64,000 nucleotides of DNA, from NCBI GenBank assembly GCA_016708345.1, contig JADJFX010000009.1, positions 232,681-296,680 of the forward strand, in the 5' to 3' direction. Shown piece by piece: positions 53,156 through 61,843 of the stretch. The stretch is from Candidatus Rhodoferax bjergmarkensis (GTDB lineage Bacteria; Pseudomonadota; Gammaproteobacteria; Burkholderiales; Burkholderiaceae_C). The number at the start of each line of letters is the position of its first letter. Position 1 is the stretch's first letter. The position numbers were made by a program, and so were the translations under genes. A model generated the notes under the pieces. It saw only the letters and a program-made list of their open reading frames with translations, made no database searches and was not told the DNA's origin.

Positions 53156-53752
53156 ATGACTGCCAAAAACCTTTCCACCGTAGCCAACCATGTGATCGAA
53201 TCCTACGGCAATACTGCTAAAAATGTAATCAATGCTTACCGTGTCGGTGGCGAACGTGTGGTTGGTCTGATGGACCAGCGCTGGGAGAGCGCGGTCGAGA
53301 AAGCCGGCTCACGTTTGAGCACCGAAATTCGTGGCAACGCACTGGCCGCACAAAAAACCATCAGTGGTTATTGCACCAAGGGCATCACCCTGACAACCGA
53401 CGGCGCTGACGTTGTGGTCGGCAAGGTTGTTGAGTTGGCCGAAAAAGGCGTGACGCAAGCAGCTGTCAACGCCAGCCGCTTTGAGAAAGCAACCGGCTCC
53501 AAGGCGCTGAACACCTTGGCACTGGCTGCTGTGCCTGCTGCTGAAGCAGTCAGCAAAGTGGTTGTCAAGCTTGAGCAAAAATCCAGCCTGCTGGCTGGCA
53601 AGGTTGCCGGCAAGACCGTCAAGGCCAAGGTTACCGCCAAGGTTGTCAAGGCCAAGGCCACAGCGCGTGCTGTCAAAGCAAAAGTGTCCAGCCAAGCTGT
53701 GAAGGCCAAGGCTGCTGCTGTGGAAGCGGTCGAAGCTGCCGAAGCCGCTTAA
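53156..53752 (+). CDS. Phasin-like, Ala/Lys-rich C-terminal protein
   Basis: The ~198-residue protein starts MTAKNLSTVANHVIESYGNTAKNVINAYRVGG and has a helical, Ala/Val-rich core without signal peptide. The last ~60 residues are Lys/Ala/Val repeats (GKTVKAKVTAKVVKAKATA), like histone-H1-type or PHA-granule DNA-binding tails. The body resembles phasins in composition, but I cannot confirm the family. A ribosome site GGAGCTCC precedes the ATG and a strong terminator follows. Confidence 0.75.
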   Translation: MTAKNLSTVANHVIESYGNTAKNVINAYRVGGERVVGLMDQRWESAVEKAGSRLSTEIRGNALAAQKTISGYCTKGITLTTDGADVVVGKVVELAEKGVTQAAVNASRFEKATGSKALNTLALAAVPAAEAVSKVVVKLEQKSSLLAGKVAGKTVKAKVTAKVVKAKATARAVKAKVSSQAVKAKAAAVEAVEAAEAA

Positions 53753-53793
53753 TTCGTTTAAGCCGCGTAAGCTGTCACCCGGCTCCTACCTGA

Positions 53794-53828
53794 ACGCCGA
53801 CTGCCTTGTGCAGTCGGCGTTTTTTTTC
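53794..53828 (+). terminator. Rho-independent terminator after the phasin-like gene
   Basis: ACGCCGACTGC-CTTGT-GCAGTCGGCGT is followed by eight T residues, a perfect 11-bp stem. Confidence 0.93.
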
Positions 53829-53829
53829 A

Positions 53830-53890
53830 TATATCAAATCGGCCTGTAGCGCACTCTCAACAAGCGCGGGCAGCTATACAATTTATAACA
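53830..53890 (+). repeat. Dispersed repeat, copy k
   Basis: Reads ATATCAAATCGGCCTGTAGC, GCACTCTCAACAAGCGCGGG and CAGCTATACAATTTATAAC. It ends where the hisC start begins. Confidence 0.8.
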
Positions 53891-55000
53891 ATGACGCCCT
53901 TGCAAAACATCCTCCAGCACCGCATTCGTGCGGACGTCCGAAGCATGCAGGCCTACGCCGTGCAGGACGCGGCGGGCATGGTCAAGCTCGATGCGATGGA
54001 GAATCCGCACCGCCTGCCGCTGGCGCTGCAGGCGCAGTTGGGTCAGCGGCTGGGCGCGCTGGCGCTCAACCGCTACCCGGATGGCCGCGTCAACGACCTG
54101 CGCCACGCGCTGGCCAGCTACGCTCAGATGCCCGAGGGCTTTGACATCATGCTGGGCAACGGTTCGGACGAACTCATCAGCCTGCTGGCGCTGGCCTGTG
54201 CCGTGCCGCCAGGTGCCGCCACGCATGGCCTGCCAGCCAGCGTGCTGGCACCGGTTCCCGGGTTTGTGATGTACGCCATGAGCGCGCAGTTGCAGGGTTT
54301 GGCGTTTCACGGCGTGCCATTGACCCTTGATTTCGAGCTGGACGAAGCAGCCATGCTGGCCGCCATTGAACAGCACCGGCCCGCCATCATTTACCTGGCC
54401 TACCCGAACAACCCGACGGCCAATTTGTGGAACGACACGGCCATTGAAAGCATCATTCTGGCGGCAGGCGAGCAGGGCGCTCTGGTGGTGATGGACGAGG
54501 CTTACCAGCCGTTTGCCAGCAAGAGTTATATCGACCGGCTGACCCGGCACAGCCATGTGCTGCTGCTGCGCACCTTGAGCAAGTTTGGCCTGGCGGGAGT
54601 GCGACTGGGCTACATGCTGGGGCCAAAGGCCTTGATTGCCGAGCTGGACAAGGTGCGTCCGCCTTACAACATCAGCGTGCTGGACTGCGAGTGCGCCTTG
54701 TTTGCGCTGGAACATCAAGAGGTTTTTGCGGCTCAGGCGCAAGATATTCGTGCGCAACGCGCTATTATTTTGGAAGCGCTGACCGGCTTGCCGGGTGTGC
54801 AGGCTTACCCCAGCGAGGCCAATATGGTGCTGGTGCGGGTGCCAGACGCGGGCAAAACCTTTGACGGCATGAAGGCGCACGGTGTGCTCGTGAAAAACGT
54901 TTCCAGGATGCACGCTTTGCTGGCCAATTGTTTGCGCCTGACGGTGGGTACTGCTGCTGAAAACGCCACCATGCTGGCGGCACTGAAAGCCAGTCTTTGA
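53891..55000 (+). CDS. hisC: Histidinol-phosphate aminotransferase
   Basis: This 369-residue PLP enzyme of histidine synthesis has LDAMENPHRLPLALQAQLGQRL, GNGSDELISLLALAC, YLAYPNNPTANLWN, VVMDEAYQPFASKSY and the Schiff-base Lys in LLRTLSKFGLAGVRLGYMLG. The N-terminus MTPLQNILQHRIRADVRSMQAYAV is full length. A dispersed repeat ends directly at its start codon, in place of the hisG-hisD genes usual for related genomes. Confidence 0.95.
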   Translation: MTPLQNILQHRIRADVRSMQAYAVQDAAGMVKLDAMENPHRLPLALQAQLGQRLGALALNRYPDGRVNDLRHALASYAQMPEGFDIMLGNGSDELISLLALACAVPPGAATHGLPASVLAPVPGFVMYAMSAQLQGLAFHGVPLTLDFELDEAAMLAAIEQHRPAIIYLAYPNNPTANLWNDTAIESIILAAGEQGALVVMDEAYQPFASKSYIDRLTRHSHVLLLRTLSKFGLAGVRLGYMLGPKALIAELDKVRPPYNISVLDCECALFALEHQEVFAAQAQDIRAQRAIILEALTGLPGVQAYPSEANMVLVRVPDAGKTFDGMKAHGVLVKNVSRMHALLANCLRLTVGTAAENATMLAALKASL

Positions 55001-55045
55001 TGGGTCAGCAGGGTTGCTTGGTGCAAATTGGGTCAAAATAGCGAC

Positions 55046-55639
55046 ATGAATCAAAGAATCGCTGAAGTGAGCCGCAACACTGCGGAGACCCAAATCACGG
55101 TCAAAGTCAATCTGGATGGCACCGGGCAGGCCAAATTACACACGGGGATTGGTTTTTTTGACCACATGCTCGATCAAATCGCCCGCCACGGCATGCTTGA
55201 CCTTGACATTCAAGCCCAGGGTGATTTGCACATTGACGGCCACCACACGGTAGAAGATGTCGGCATTGCTTTTGGCCAGGCGGTTTTCAAGGCCGTGGGT
55301 GACAAAAAAGGTATTTGTCGCTACGGCCATGCCTATGTGCCGCTGGACGAAGCGCTTTCACGGGTGGTGATTGACCTGTCGGGTCGGCCAGGTCTGGTGA
55401 TGAACGTGCCCTTTACCAGCGGCATGATCGGCAGCTTTGACAGCCAACTGGCGCACGAGTTTTTTCAGGGCTTTGTGAACCACGCCTTGGTGTCCCTGCA
55501 CATCGACAATTTGCGTGGCGACAATGCCCACCACCAGGCCGAAACCGTGTTCAAAGCTTTTGCCCGCGCCCTGCGAGCGGCGTTGACGCTGGACCCACGT
55601 GCCCTGGGCACCATTCCCTCGACCAAGGGAATACTGTGA
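55046..55639 (+). CDS. hisB: Imidazoleglycerol-phosphate dehydratase
   Basis: The ~197-residue monofunctional enzyme has [68 protein letters not shown] and [23 protein letters not shown]. The His-rich motifs bind manganese. The start is set at [15 protein letters not shown] (55046). The hisB gene follows hisC by 45 bases. Confidence 0.96.
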   Translation: MNQRIAEVSRNTAETQITVKVNLDGTGQAKLHTGIGFFDHMLDQIARHGMLDLDIQAQGDLHIDGHHTVEDVGIAFGQAVFKAVGDKKGICRYGHAYVPLDEALSRVVIDLSGRPGLVMNVPFTSGMIGSFDSQLAHEFFQGFVNHALVSLHIDNLRGDNAHHQAETVFKAFARALRAALTLDPRALGTIPSTKGIL

Positions 55640-55642
55640 TTT

Positions 55643-55700
55643 ATATGACAAATCGGTCTCTGGCGCACGTAAAACATGCGTAAGCAGCTATGAAAAAAGT
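55643..55700 (+). repeat. Dispersed repeat, copy l, overlapping the hisH start
   Basis: Reads ATGACAAATCGGTCTCTGGC, GCACGTAAAACATGCGTAAG and CAGCTATGAAAAAAGTAGCAG. The GCAGCTATGAA end supplies the ATG of hisH at 55690. Confidence 0.8.
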
Positions 55701-56346
55701 AGCAGTTGTGGACTATGGCATGGGCAATTTACGCTCGGTCACGCAGGCGGTGGTGCATGTGGCGGCACAGGCCGGGGTGGAGGTGGTGTGGGCGCGCACC
55801 CCTGCCGAGGTGATGGCGGCCGACCGCGTGGTGCTGCCTGGCCAGGGCGGCATGCGCGACTGCATGCATGATTTGCATGAATCCGGCATGTTCGACGCCG
55901 TGTTGCACGCGGCACGCCACAAGCCCCTGATGGGGGTTTGCGTGGGCATGCAAATGCTGCTGGACCACAGCGAGGAGCTCGACACGCCGTGCCTGGGCCT
56001 GATTCCGGGTGAGGTTGTTAAATTTAACCTGGCGGGCAAGCTGCAACCCGACGGCAGCCGTTACAAAGTGCCGCAAATGGGCTGGAACCAGGTTTACCGG
56101 GCCAACCATGGCAGTGCGCCGCACCCGGTGTGGGGCGATGTGCCCGATGGCAGTTACTTCTATTTTGTCCACAGTTATTACGCCCAACCGTCTGATGCGC
56201 GCCACAGCGTGGGCGAGACAGACTATGGCAACCGCTTTTGTTCTGCCATTGCGCGTGATAATATTTTCGCCACCCAGTTTCATCCTGAAAAAAGTGCCGA
56301 GCACGGTTTGTCTCTCTACCGAAATTTCCTGCGCTGGAATCCCTGA
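55690..56346 (+). CDS. hisH: Imidazole glycerol phosphate synthase, glutaminase subunit
   Basis: The 218-residue class I glutamine amidotransferase starts [20 protein letters not shown] and has [14 protein letters not shown], the nucleophile Cys in [11 protein letters not shown] and the catalytic His/Glu in [15 protein letters not shown]. It supplies ammonia to HisF. The start codon lies inside a copy of the dispersed repeat. Confidence 0.96.
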   Translation: MKKVAVVDYGMGNLRSVTQAVVHVAAQAGVEVVWARTPAEVMAADRVVLPGQGGMRDCMHDLHESGMFDAVLHAARHKPLMGVCVGMQMLLDHSEELDTPCLGLIPGEVVKFNLAGKLQPDGSRYKVPQMGWNQVYRANHGSAPHPVWGDVPDGSYFYFVHSYYAQPSDARHSVGETDYGNRFCSAIARDNIFATQFHPEKSAEHGLSLYRNFLRWNP

Positions 56347-56470
56347 TTTCCACTTCTAACCGCCATGTCCTGTGTCGTTGCCCCGTTTTTGCGCACTCCA
56401 GTGCCCTTGATGGTGAGCCGCGCCTAGCCACTTTCCAGTTCTTTCCCTTTGTCCTTCCAACTGAAGCATC

Positions 56471-57211
56471 ATGCTTTTAATCCCTGCAATTGACTTAAAA
56501 GACGGCCACTGCGTTCGCCTCAAACAAGGCGACATGGACCAATCCACCACCTTTGGCGAAGACCCGGCCGTCATGTCCCGCAACTGGGTGACCAAAGGCG
56601 CGCGGCGTCTGCATCTGGTCGATTTGAATGGCGCGTTTGCCGGGCATCCCAAAAACGAGATGGCGATACGCAAAATCCTCAAGGAAGTCGGCAGCGAGGT
56701 CGATGTGCAGCTCGGTGGTGGCATTCGCGACCTGGACACCATCGAACGTTATCTTGATGCGGGTTTGCGCTACGTCATCATCGGCACGGCAGCGGTGCGC
56801 AACCCCGGTTTTCTGCAGGACGCCTGCACCGCTTTTGGGGGCCACATCATCGTAGGGCTGGACGCCAAGGACGGCAAAGTTGCCACCGACGGCTGGAGCA
56901 AGCTCTCGCACCATGACGTGATCGACCTCGCCAAGAAGTTTGAAGACTATGGCGTCGAGTCCATCATTTACACCGACATTGGCCGCGACGGCATGCTCAG
57001 CGGCATCAACGTTGAAGCTACTGTGAAGCTGGCCCAAGCCCTCACGATTCCCGTCATTGCCTCGGGCGGCTTGTCCGGCATGGCAGATATCGAAGCCCTG
57101 TGCGAGGTGGAAGACGAGGGTATTGAAGGTGTGATTTGCGGACGCGCCATCTACAGCGGCGACTTGGACTTTGAAGCCGCGCAAGAGCGCGCGGATGAGC
57201 TCAACGGCTAA
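56471..57211 (+). CDS. hisA: Phosphoribosylformimino-AICAR-phosphate isomerase
   Basis: The 246-residue (beta/alpha)8 barrel has [21 protein letters not shown] with the catalytic Asp, [62 protein letters not shown] and [14 protein letters not shown]. It is followed not by hisF but by an unrelated gene 4 bases downstream. Confidence 0.96.
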   Translation: MLLIPAIDLKDGHCVRLKQGDMDQSTTFGEDPAVMSRNWVTKGARRLHLVDLNGAFAGHPKNEMAIRKILKEVGSEVDVQLGGGIRDLDTIERYLDAGLRYVIIGTAAVRNPGFLQDACTAFGGHIIVGLDAKDGKVATDGWSKLSHHDVIDLAKKFEDYGVESIIYTDIGRDGMLSGINVEATVKLAQALTIPVIASGGLSGMADIEALCEVEDEGIEGVICGRAIYSGDLDFEAAQERADELNG

Positions 57212-57215
57212 TCTA

Positions 57216-58016
57216 ATGGAAGTCAAAGCAAAACACATCTACGATCAATCGGTAGATGCTGTGTTCAAAAAATTCGGCAACAAAACCAGTATTGAGCGTA
57301 AATTCAAAGAGCTGGGTGCACGCAATATCAATGTTGAAACGTGCAAACTGACAAAGACTTCGCTTGTCATGGTCGTGAACCGGGAAATACCGGTTAATGC
57401 CCCTTCATTGCTCAAGAAATTTCTCGGTGAATGGAATCTGGCCCATCAGGAGGAGCATTGGAAAGGCATTGCTGGAAAAAGCTACCAAGGCAATTTCAAG
57501 ATTGGCATCAAGGGCGTTCCAGTGACGATCACTGGAAAAATGGTACTAACAGGCGATGAGAAGGGCTGCACTAACGATGTCACTTTGACAATCGAAAGTG
57601 GCATTCCCCTGTTGGGGAAAAAGCTGGCCGAGTTTGTAGGCCAGACGTCTGTGGCAGAAATGCAAAGGGAATATGAGCATATCAAGGCCAGTATGGTCAC
57701 CGTTAAACCAGTTTCGGCTAAGCCCGTACCGAAAACAGCCACCGGAAAAACTGTAAAAACACCTGATGCTAAAGCATCCACGAACAAGCCCGTTGCCGCC
57801 AAAACCGCAGCGGCAAAGCAAACGATCAAACCCGCAGGCGCAAAGCCTTCAGCCAAGTCTGTTGCAGCGAAGCCAGTAGCCAAGAAAGTTGCCAAGAAAG
57901 TTGCCAAGAAAACTGATGTGTCAGAACCAGCAGCTAAAAAAGCACAGACCAAACCAGCCTCAAAACCTGCCACGGCCAAGAAGACAGCTACTGCTTCCAA
58001 GAATAAAAGCGAATGA
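57216..58016 (+). CDS. DUF2505-like protein with a Lys/Ala-rich histone-like tail
   Basis: The ~266-residue protein has an N-terminal ~165-residue domain (MEVKAKHIYDQSVDAVFKKFGNKT, then MVVNREIPVNAPSLLKKFLG, GIKGVPVTITGKMVLTGDEKGC, VEQ-like end FVGQTSVAEMQREYEHI), which matches the START-like DUF2505 pattern. The C-terminal ~100 residues are a disordered Lys/Ala/Pro tail (AKKVAKKVAKKTD, KPASKPATAKKTATASK). ATG 57216 follows the hisA stop by 4 bases, where hisF is usual, so it is likely cotranscribed with hisA. A nucleic-acid-binding role of the tail is inferred from composition. Confidence 0.8.
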   Translation: MEVKAKHIYDQSVDAVFKKFGNKTSIERKFKELGARNINVETCKLTKTSLVMVVNREIPVNAPSLLKKFLGEWNLAHQEEHWKGIAGKSYQGNFKIGIKGVPVTITGKMVLTGDEKGCTNDVTLTIESGIPLLGKKLAEFVGQTSVAEMQREYEHIKASMVTVKPVSAKPVPKTATGKTVKTPDAKASTNKPVAAKTAAAKQTIKPAGAKPSAKSVAAKPVAKKVAKKVAKKTDVSEPAAKKAQTKPASKPATAKKTATASKNKSE

Positions 58017-58104
58017 TGGGGGATCTACCCTGAGCGTCCAAATCGTGACGCCATGAATCATGACCGGCGCTGTGCCGACGTGACGTAGATTTTTTTGGGG
58101 ATTT

Positions 58105-58139
58105 TGAAAAAGAAAAGCCAAACTGAAAAGAGTTTGGCT
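58105..58139 (-). terminator. Terminator downstream of tRNA-Met
   Basis: On the minus strand, AGCCAAACT-CTTTTC-AGTTTGGCT is followed by TTTCTTTTTC, a 9-bp stem with a T-rich run, located 10 bases after the tRNA end. Confidence 0.85.
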
Positions 58140-58148
58140 AAAAATGAA

Positions 58149-58225
58149 TGGTGGTCGTAGGTGGATTTGAACCACCGACATCAGCATTATGAATGCTGCG
58201 CTCTAACCAACTGAGCTATACGACC
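58149..58225 (-). tRNA. tRNA-Met (CAU), elongator type
   Basis: The 77-nt gene starts GGTCGTATAGCTCAGTTGGT and ends in encoded CCA. The acceptor stem GGTCGTA pairs with TACGACC; the anticodon arm CAGCA-TTCATAA-TGCTG gives anticodon CAT. The T-loop GGTTCAAATCC is canonical. A mature initiator tRNA would lack the 1:72 Watson-Crick pair; here G1-C72 is present, favouring elongator Met. Confidence 0.93.
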
Positions 58226-58263
58226 AACAGCGCGAGATTATAACCACTTGAAATGCCGATTGG

Positions 58264-59055
58264 TCAGCTGTTGGTGAAATTCGGTTTGCGTTTGTTCAAA
58301 AAGGCGTCCATGCCTTCTTTTTGATCGGCCGTGGCAAACAGCGCGTGGAACAGGCGGCGTTCAAAAATAATGCCTTCGCTCATGGGGCTTTCGTAGGAGC
58401 GGTTGATGCATTCCTTGGCCGCCATGGAGGCCATTTGGGAGTACTCGCTGATCATCAGTGCCGCACCAAGGGCCTCGGTCATGAGTTGGTCGAGCGGAAC
58501 CACGCGGCTGACCAGTCCGGCGCGCTCGGCTTCAAACGCGTCCATCATGCGGCCCGTTAGCGCCATGTCCATGGCTTTGGCCTTGCCGACGGCACGCGGC
58601 AGGCGCTGGGTGCCGCCGTCGCCCGGAATCAAGCCAAGCTTGATTTCGGGCTGGCCAAACTTGGCGTTGTCGGCGGCGATGATGAAGTCGCACATCATGG
58701 CCAACTCACACCCACCGCCCAGCGCGAAACCGCTCACGGCGGCGATCACCGGTTTGCGGATGCGGCGAATATGTTCCCAGTTGCGGGTGATGTAGTTGCT
58801 CTTGAACACATCGGAAAAGGTGTAGTTGGCCATGGCGCGAATATCGGCCCCGGCGGCAAAGGCTTTTTCATTGCCGGTAATGATCATGCAGCTGATGGCG
58901 GGGTCGGCATCGAAAGCTTTGAGGGCAACGCCCAGCTCATCCATCAACTGGTCGTTCAATGCGTTGAGCTGCTGGGGACGGTTCAGGGTGATGATGCCAA
59001 CTTTTTCCGCTTCGGTGCGGACGATGATAAGTTCGTAGTTCAAGGCGTGCTCCAC
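58264..59055 (-). CDS. Enoyl-CoA hydratase/isomerase-family protein
   Basis: The ~263-residue crotonase-fold protein has [20 protein letters not shown], the oxyanion-hole segment [40 protein letters not shown] with the first catalytic Glu, and [24 protein letters not shown] with the second. This fits short-chain enoyl-CoA hydratase (PaaF/EchA type) of beta-oxidation or phenylacetate-like degradation. The start is GTG 59055. Its substrate chain length is not visible. Confidence 0.93.
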   Translation of the reverse strand: MEHALNYELIIVRTEAEKVGIITLNRPQQLNALNDQLMDELGVALKAFDADPAISCMIITGNEKAFAAGADIRAMANYTFSDVFKSNYITRNWEHIRRIRKPVIAAVSGFALGGGCELAMMCDFIIAADNAKFGQPEIKLGLIPGDGGTQRLPRAVGKAKAMDMALTGRMMDAFEAERAGLVSRVVPLDQLMTEALGAALMISEYSQMASMAAKECINRSYESPMSEGIIFERRLFHALFATADQKEGMDAFLNKRKPNFTNS

Positions 59056-59085
59056 AAGTTTGTGATTGACGATGGGTTTAAAAAT

Positions 59086-60939
59086 TCAGGATGCGCTCAA
59101 CCATTGAGAGACCATGCTGCTGTCACGCACCGTCAGTCGCCAGGTGGTGATCGATTTGGGCAGCGTCAGCGCCAATGTTAAAAGACGCTTGTCACGCGCC
59201 ACCAAAGCGCCAATTTTGCTTGCCGTACCACCGTAAAGCAGGAGATCGTCGAGTTTGCTCAGGCGCCAATGGCTGGCTGATTTACCTTTGCCAACCGTCA
59301 CACCCAGCCATTCGTCGCCTGCGGCAAAGCCAGCTTGCTCCGCTGCGCCACCGCGCAAAACGGTTTTGATGTGAATCCCGGAACTCTCCGCGACGCGAAC
59401 GCCCAGCTGCTGGGCGATCTGGGCGGGTTCTTCCAGCACGGTGACGCCTTGCCGCGCCAACAGTGGCTGCAGTGGCAGGTCCGTTGTGCCGTGGACCCAC
59501 TGTGCAATTTCTTTGGCAAATGAGCGGCCCGAAAGCGCTTGCAGCACGGCAGTCAGGTCCGCCTCTTGCATGGGGCCGCCCTGGCAGCGTGCCCACAAGG
59601 CCCGCATCACCGCGTCCAGTGTGGTTTTGCCTTCCTGGCGCAGCGTCAGGTCCAGGCACAGTGCCACCAGTGAGCCTTTGGTGTAGTAGCTGACGGTTGC
59701 ATTGGGTGTATTTTCATCCTGCCGGTAATATTTCACCCAGGCGTCAAAGCTGGCCTGAGCCACGCTTTGCACAGTCCGCCCCGGTGTCTGCAGCACCTGG
59801 TTGATGGTTTTGGCGAGCAGTTTCAGGTAGGCGCTGTCGTCTATCAAGCCGGTGCGCCGCAGCAGCAGGTCGTCGTAATAGCTGGTAAACCCTTCAAAAA
59901 ACCACAGCAGTTGCGTGTAATTTTCCTGGGTGTAGTCGTATTGCGCAAACTCGCAGGGGCGCAGTTGCTTGACGTTCCAGGTATGAAAGTACTCGTGGCT
60001 GATCAGGCCCAGCAGTGTGTTGTAGCCCTCGGGTTGGCGGGGTTTGGCGTTTTGCGCCCTGGTGCTGGGTTGGCCCAGCGCAGGGTTGGACAGGCGCGGC
60101 AAATCCTTGCGGGTGCAAATCAGTGCGGTGGAGTTGCGGTGTTCCAGCCCTCCATAGCCGTCGTCCACGGCATTGAGCATGAAGAGATAATTTTTAAAGA
60201 AAAAAGGCTGATTGCGCACGTCCTGCTTGCGCGAGGCGCTCACATTTTTGATGCCTTTGACGGTGGTGTCACCATGCCAAAAACGAATTTCAGCCTCACA
60301 AATGGCTTGGGTGTCGGCCAGTAATCGGGTACCGTCAAAACTCGCTGGCGCGCCCGCCACGACAAAACGGTGGGGGACACCACAGGCGACAAAGCTGCCA
60401 CTCCAGAATTCACCCATCTCCACCGGCGAATCCACCAGTTCGTCATAGTTGCTGGCCAGGTAGCTGCCAAAACCATTGGTATGTGTTTTATGTGGCGGCA
60501 GACTGGTTGCAAGCTGCCAGTGCGGCCGACTCGGTTCTTCCAAAATTTCAAGCAGATGTGGTGCTGTCTCTTGGCCATGCACCCGCAAAAAAAGGCTGGT
60601 GCCGTTGAAAAATCCGCGCGAAACGTCCAGCCAGGCGGTGCGAACCGAGTTGTCAAAAGCGTACACCTCGTAGCTCAGTTCGAGCGGCTTGTGAGCTGTG
60701 CATTGAACTTGCCAACTGCATTTGTCGAGTTGAGTGAGTGCCACAGCCTTGGTGCCCTGGCGCGCTTGCAAGCCTTGCAAGCACTTGGAAAACTCGCGCA
60801 CCAAGTAGCTGCCCGGAATCCAGACCGGCAAACTCACAGTCTGCCCGGCGGCGGGCTTTGCAATGGTGAGCGTGACGTGAAACAGGTGGGCGTGCAGGTC
60901 TTGCACGCGAACTTGGTAACTTACGGCCGCACTTGGCAT
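59086..60939 (-). CDS. M61-family glycyl aminopeptidase with PDZ domain
   Basis: The 617-residue protein has an N-terminal beta domain (YQVRVQDLHAHLFHVTL), the zinc-binding HEYFH in LISHEYFHTWNVKQLRPCEF, ENYTQLLWFFEGFTSYYDDLLLRR with the third zinc ligand Glu, and a C-terminal PDZ-like domain (GVRVAESSGIHIKTVLRGGAAEQAGFAAGDEWLGV). No signal peptide is evident, so it is probably cytosolic. Its ATG overlaps the dsbC stop (TGATG). Confidence 0.93.
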   Translation of the reverse strand: MPSAAVSYQVRVQDLHAHLFHVTLTIAKPAAGQTVSLPVWIPGSYLVREFSKCLQGLQARQGTKAVALTQLDKCSWQVQCTAHKPLELSYEVYAFDNSVRTAWLDVSRGFFNGTSLFLRVHGQETAPHLLEILEEPSRPHWQLATSLPPHKTHTNGFGSYLASNYDELVDSPVEMGEFWSGSFVACGVPHRFVVAGAPASFDGTRLLADTQAICEAEIRFWHGDTTVKGIKNVSASRKQDVRNQPFFFKNYLFMLNAVDDGYGGLEHRNSTALICTRKDLPRLSNPALGQPSTRAQNAKPRQPEGYNTLLGLISHEYFHTWNVKQLRPCEFAQYDYTQENYTQLLWFFEGFTSYYDDLLLRRTGLIDDSAYLKLLAKTINQVLQTPGRTVQSVAQASFDAWVKYYRQDENTPNATVSYYTKGSLVALCLDLTLRQEGKTTLDAVMRALWARCQGGPMQEADLTAVLQALSGRSFAKEIAQWVHGTTDLPLQPLLARQGVTVLEEPAQIAQQLGVRVAESSGIHIKTVLRGGAAEQAGFAAGDEWLGVTVGKGKSASHWRLSKLDDLLLYGGTASKIGALVARDKRLLTLALTLPKSITTWRLTVRDSSMVSQWLSAS

Positions 60940-61835
60940 CAGTTTTTCACTTCAGCCAGCATTTTCTCGACCTCCGGGGCACCAATTGCACCAGGCACGC
61001 GGGTGCCGTCAGCAAAGATTAGTGTGGGCGTGCCGGTTATTTTGTGCTTGCGGCCAATGTCGACGTTGCGAGCAATGGCGCTGGCATCGCAGGTGGCTGC
61101 CGGGGGAACCTGGTCGCGCACCATCCAGTCCAGCCAGGCTTTGGCCTTGTCTTTGGCGCACCAGATGTTCTTGGATTTTTCGTGGGAGTCGGCGCTCAAA
61201 ATAGGGTATAGGAACATGTAAACGGTCACGTTGTCCACTTTTTGCAGATCGCGCTCAAAGCGCTTGCAGTAGCCGCAGTTGGGATCTTCAAACACGGCCA
61301 CCTTGCGCTTGCCGTTGCCACGCACCATGGTGAAGGCGTCTTTGAGAGGCAGTGCGTCGAAACTGATGGCGATCAGTTTGTCCACCCGCTCTTCAGTCAG
61401 GTTTCTGCGCTGGCGCGTGTCAATCACCTGGCCCTGGATCAGATAGTTTCCTTCTGCATCGGTGTAAAAAATCTCGGTGCCGTTGAGTCGAACCTCAAAC
61501 AAACCGGGCACCGGACCACTGTTGATTTCGTCGATTTTTGGCAGTTGTGGCAGTCGTTCGGTCAGGTTTTTGCGAATTGTGGCTTCCGGGTTGGCGGCAC
61601 TGGCCGTATTGACGGTGATTTTTCTGGCAGGTGAGATTTTTTTGACGGTGGGCGGGGCGACTGGCGGGGCAACTGGCGTGGCGACTGGCGCTGCATCAGT
61701 CGCTGCGTCTTGGTTGGCAACCCAAGCAGCGGCCTTTTCGTAAGTGCTGTCCTCCATGGCGTGCAAGCTTGCAGCAGCGCCCAAGGCGGCGACCAGCAGT
61801 ACGATTTTTGGTAGTTTCATCATCATCCGTTTCAT
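60939..61835 (-). CDS. dsbC: Thiol:disulfide interchange protein DsbC-like
   Basis: The ~298-residue periplasmic protein has a signal peptide (KIVLLVAALGAAASLHA). A Pro/Ala-rich linker with the tandem unit VATPVAPPVAPP follows, then the DsbC dimerisation domain (RKNLTERLPQLPKIDEINSGPVPGLFEV) and a thioredoxin domain with the active-site CGYC in FEDPNCGYCKRFE and cis-Pro in KITGTPTLIFADG. It isomerises non-native disulfides. Several in-frame Met codons lie at the N-terminus; 61835 gives the longest plausible signal peptide. The extended linker is longer than in E. coli DsbC. Confidence 0.92.
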   Translation of the reverse strand: MKRMMMKLPKIVLLVAALGAAASLHAMEDSTYEKAAAWVANQDAATDAAPVATPVAPPVAPPTVKKISPARKITVNTASAANPEATIRKNLTERLPQLPKIDEINSGPVPGLFEVRLNGTEIFYTDAEGNYLIQGQVIDTRQRRNLTEERVDKLIAISFDALPLKDAFTMVRGNGKRKVAVFEDPNCGYCKRFERDLQKVDNVTVYMFLYPILSADSHEKSKNIWCAKDKAKAWLDWMVRDQVPPAATCDASAIARNVDIGRKHKITGTPTLIFADGTRVPGAIGAPEVEKMLAEVKN

Positions 61836-61843
61836 AAAAAATA

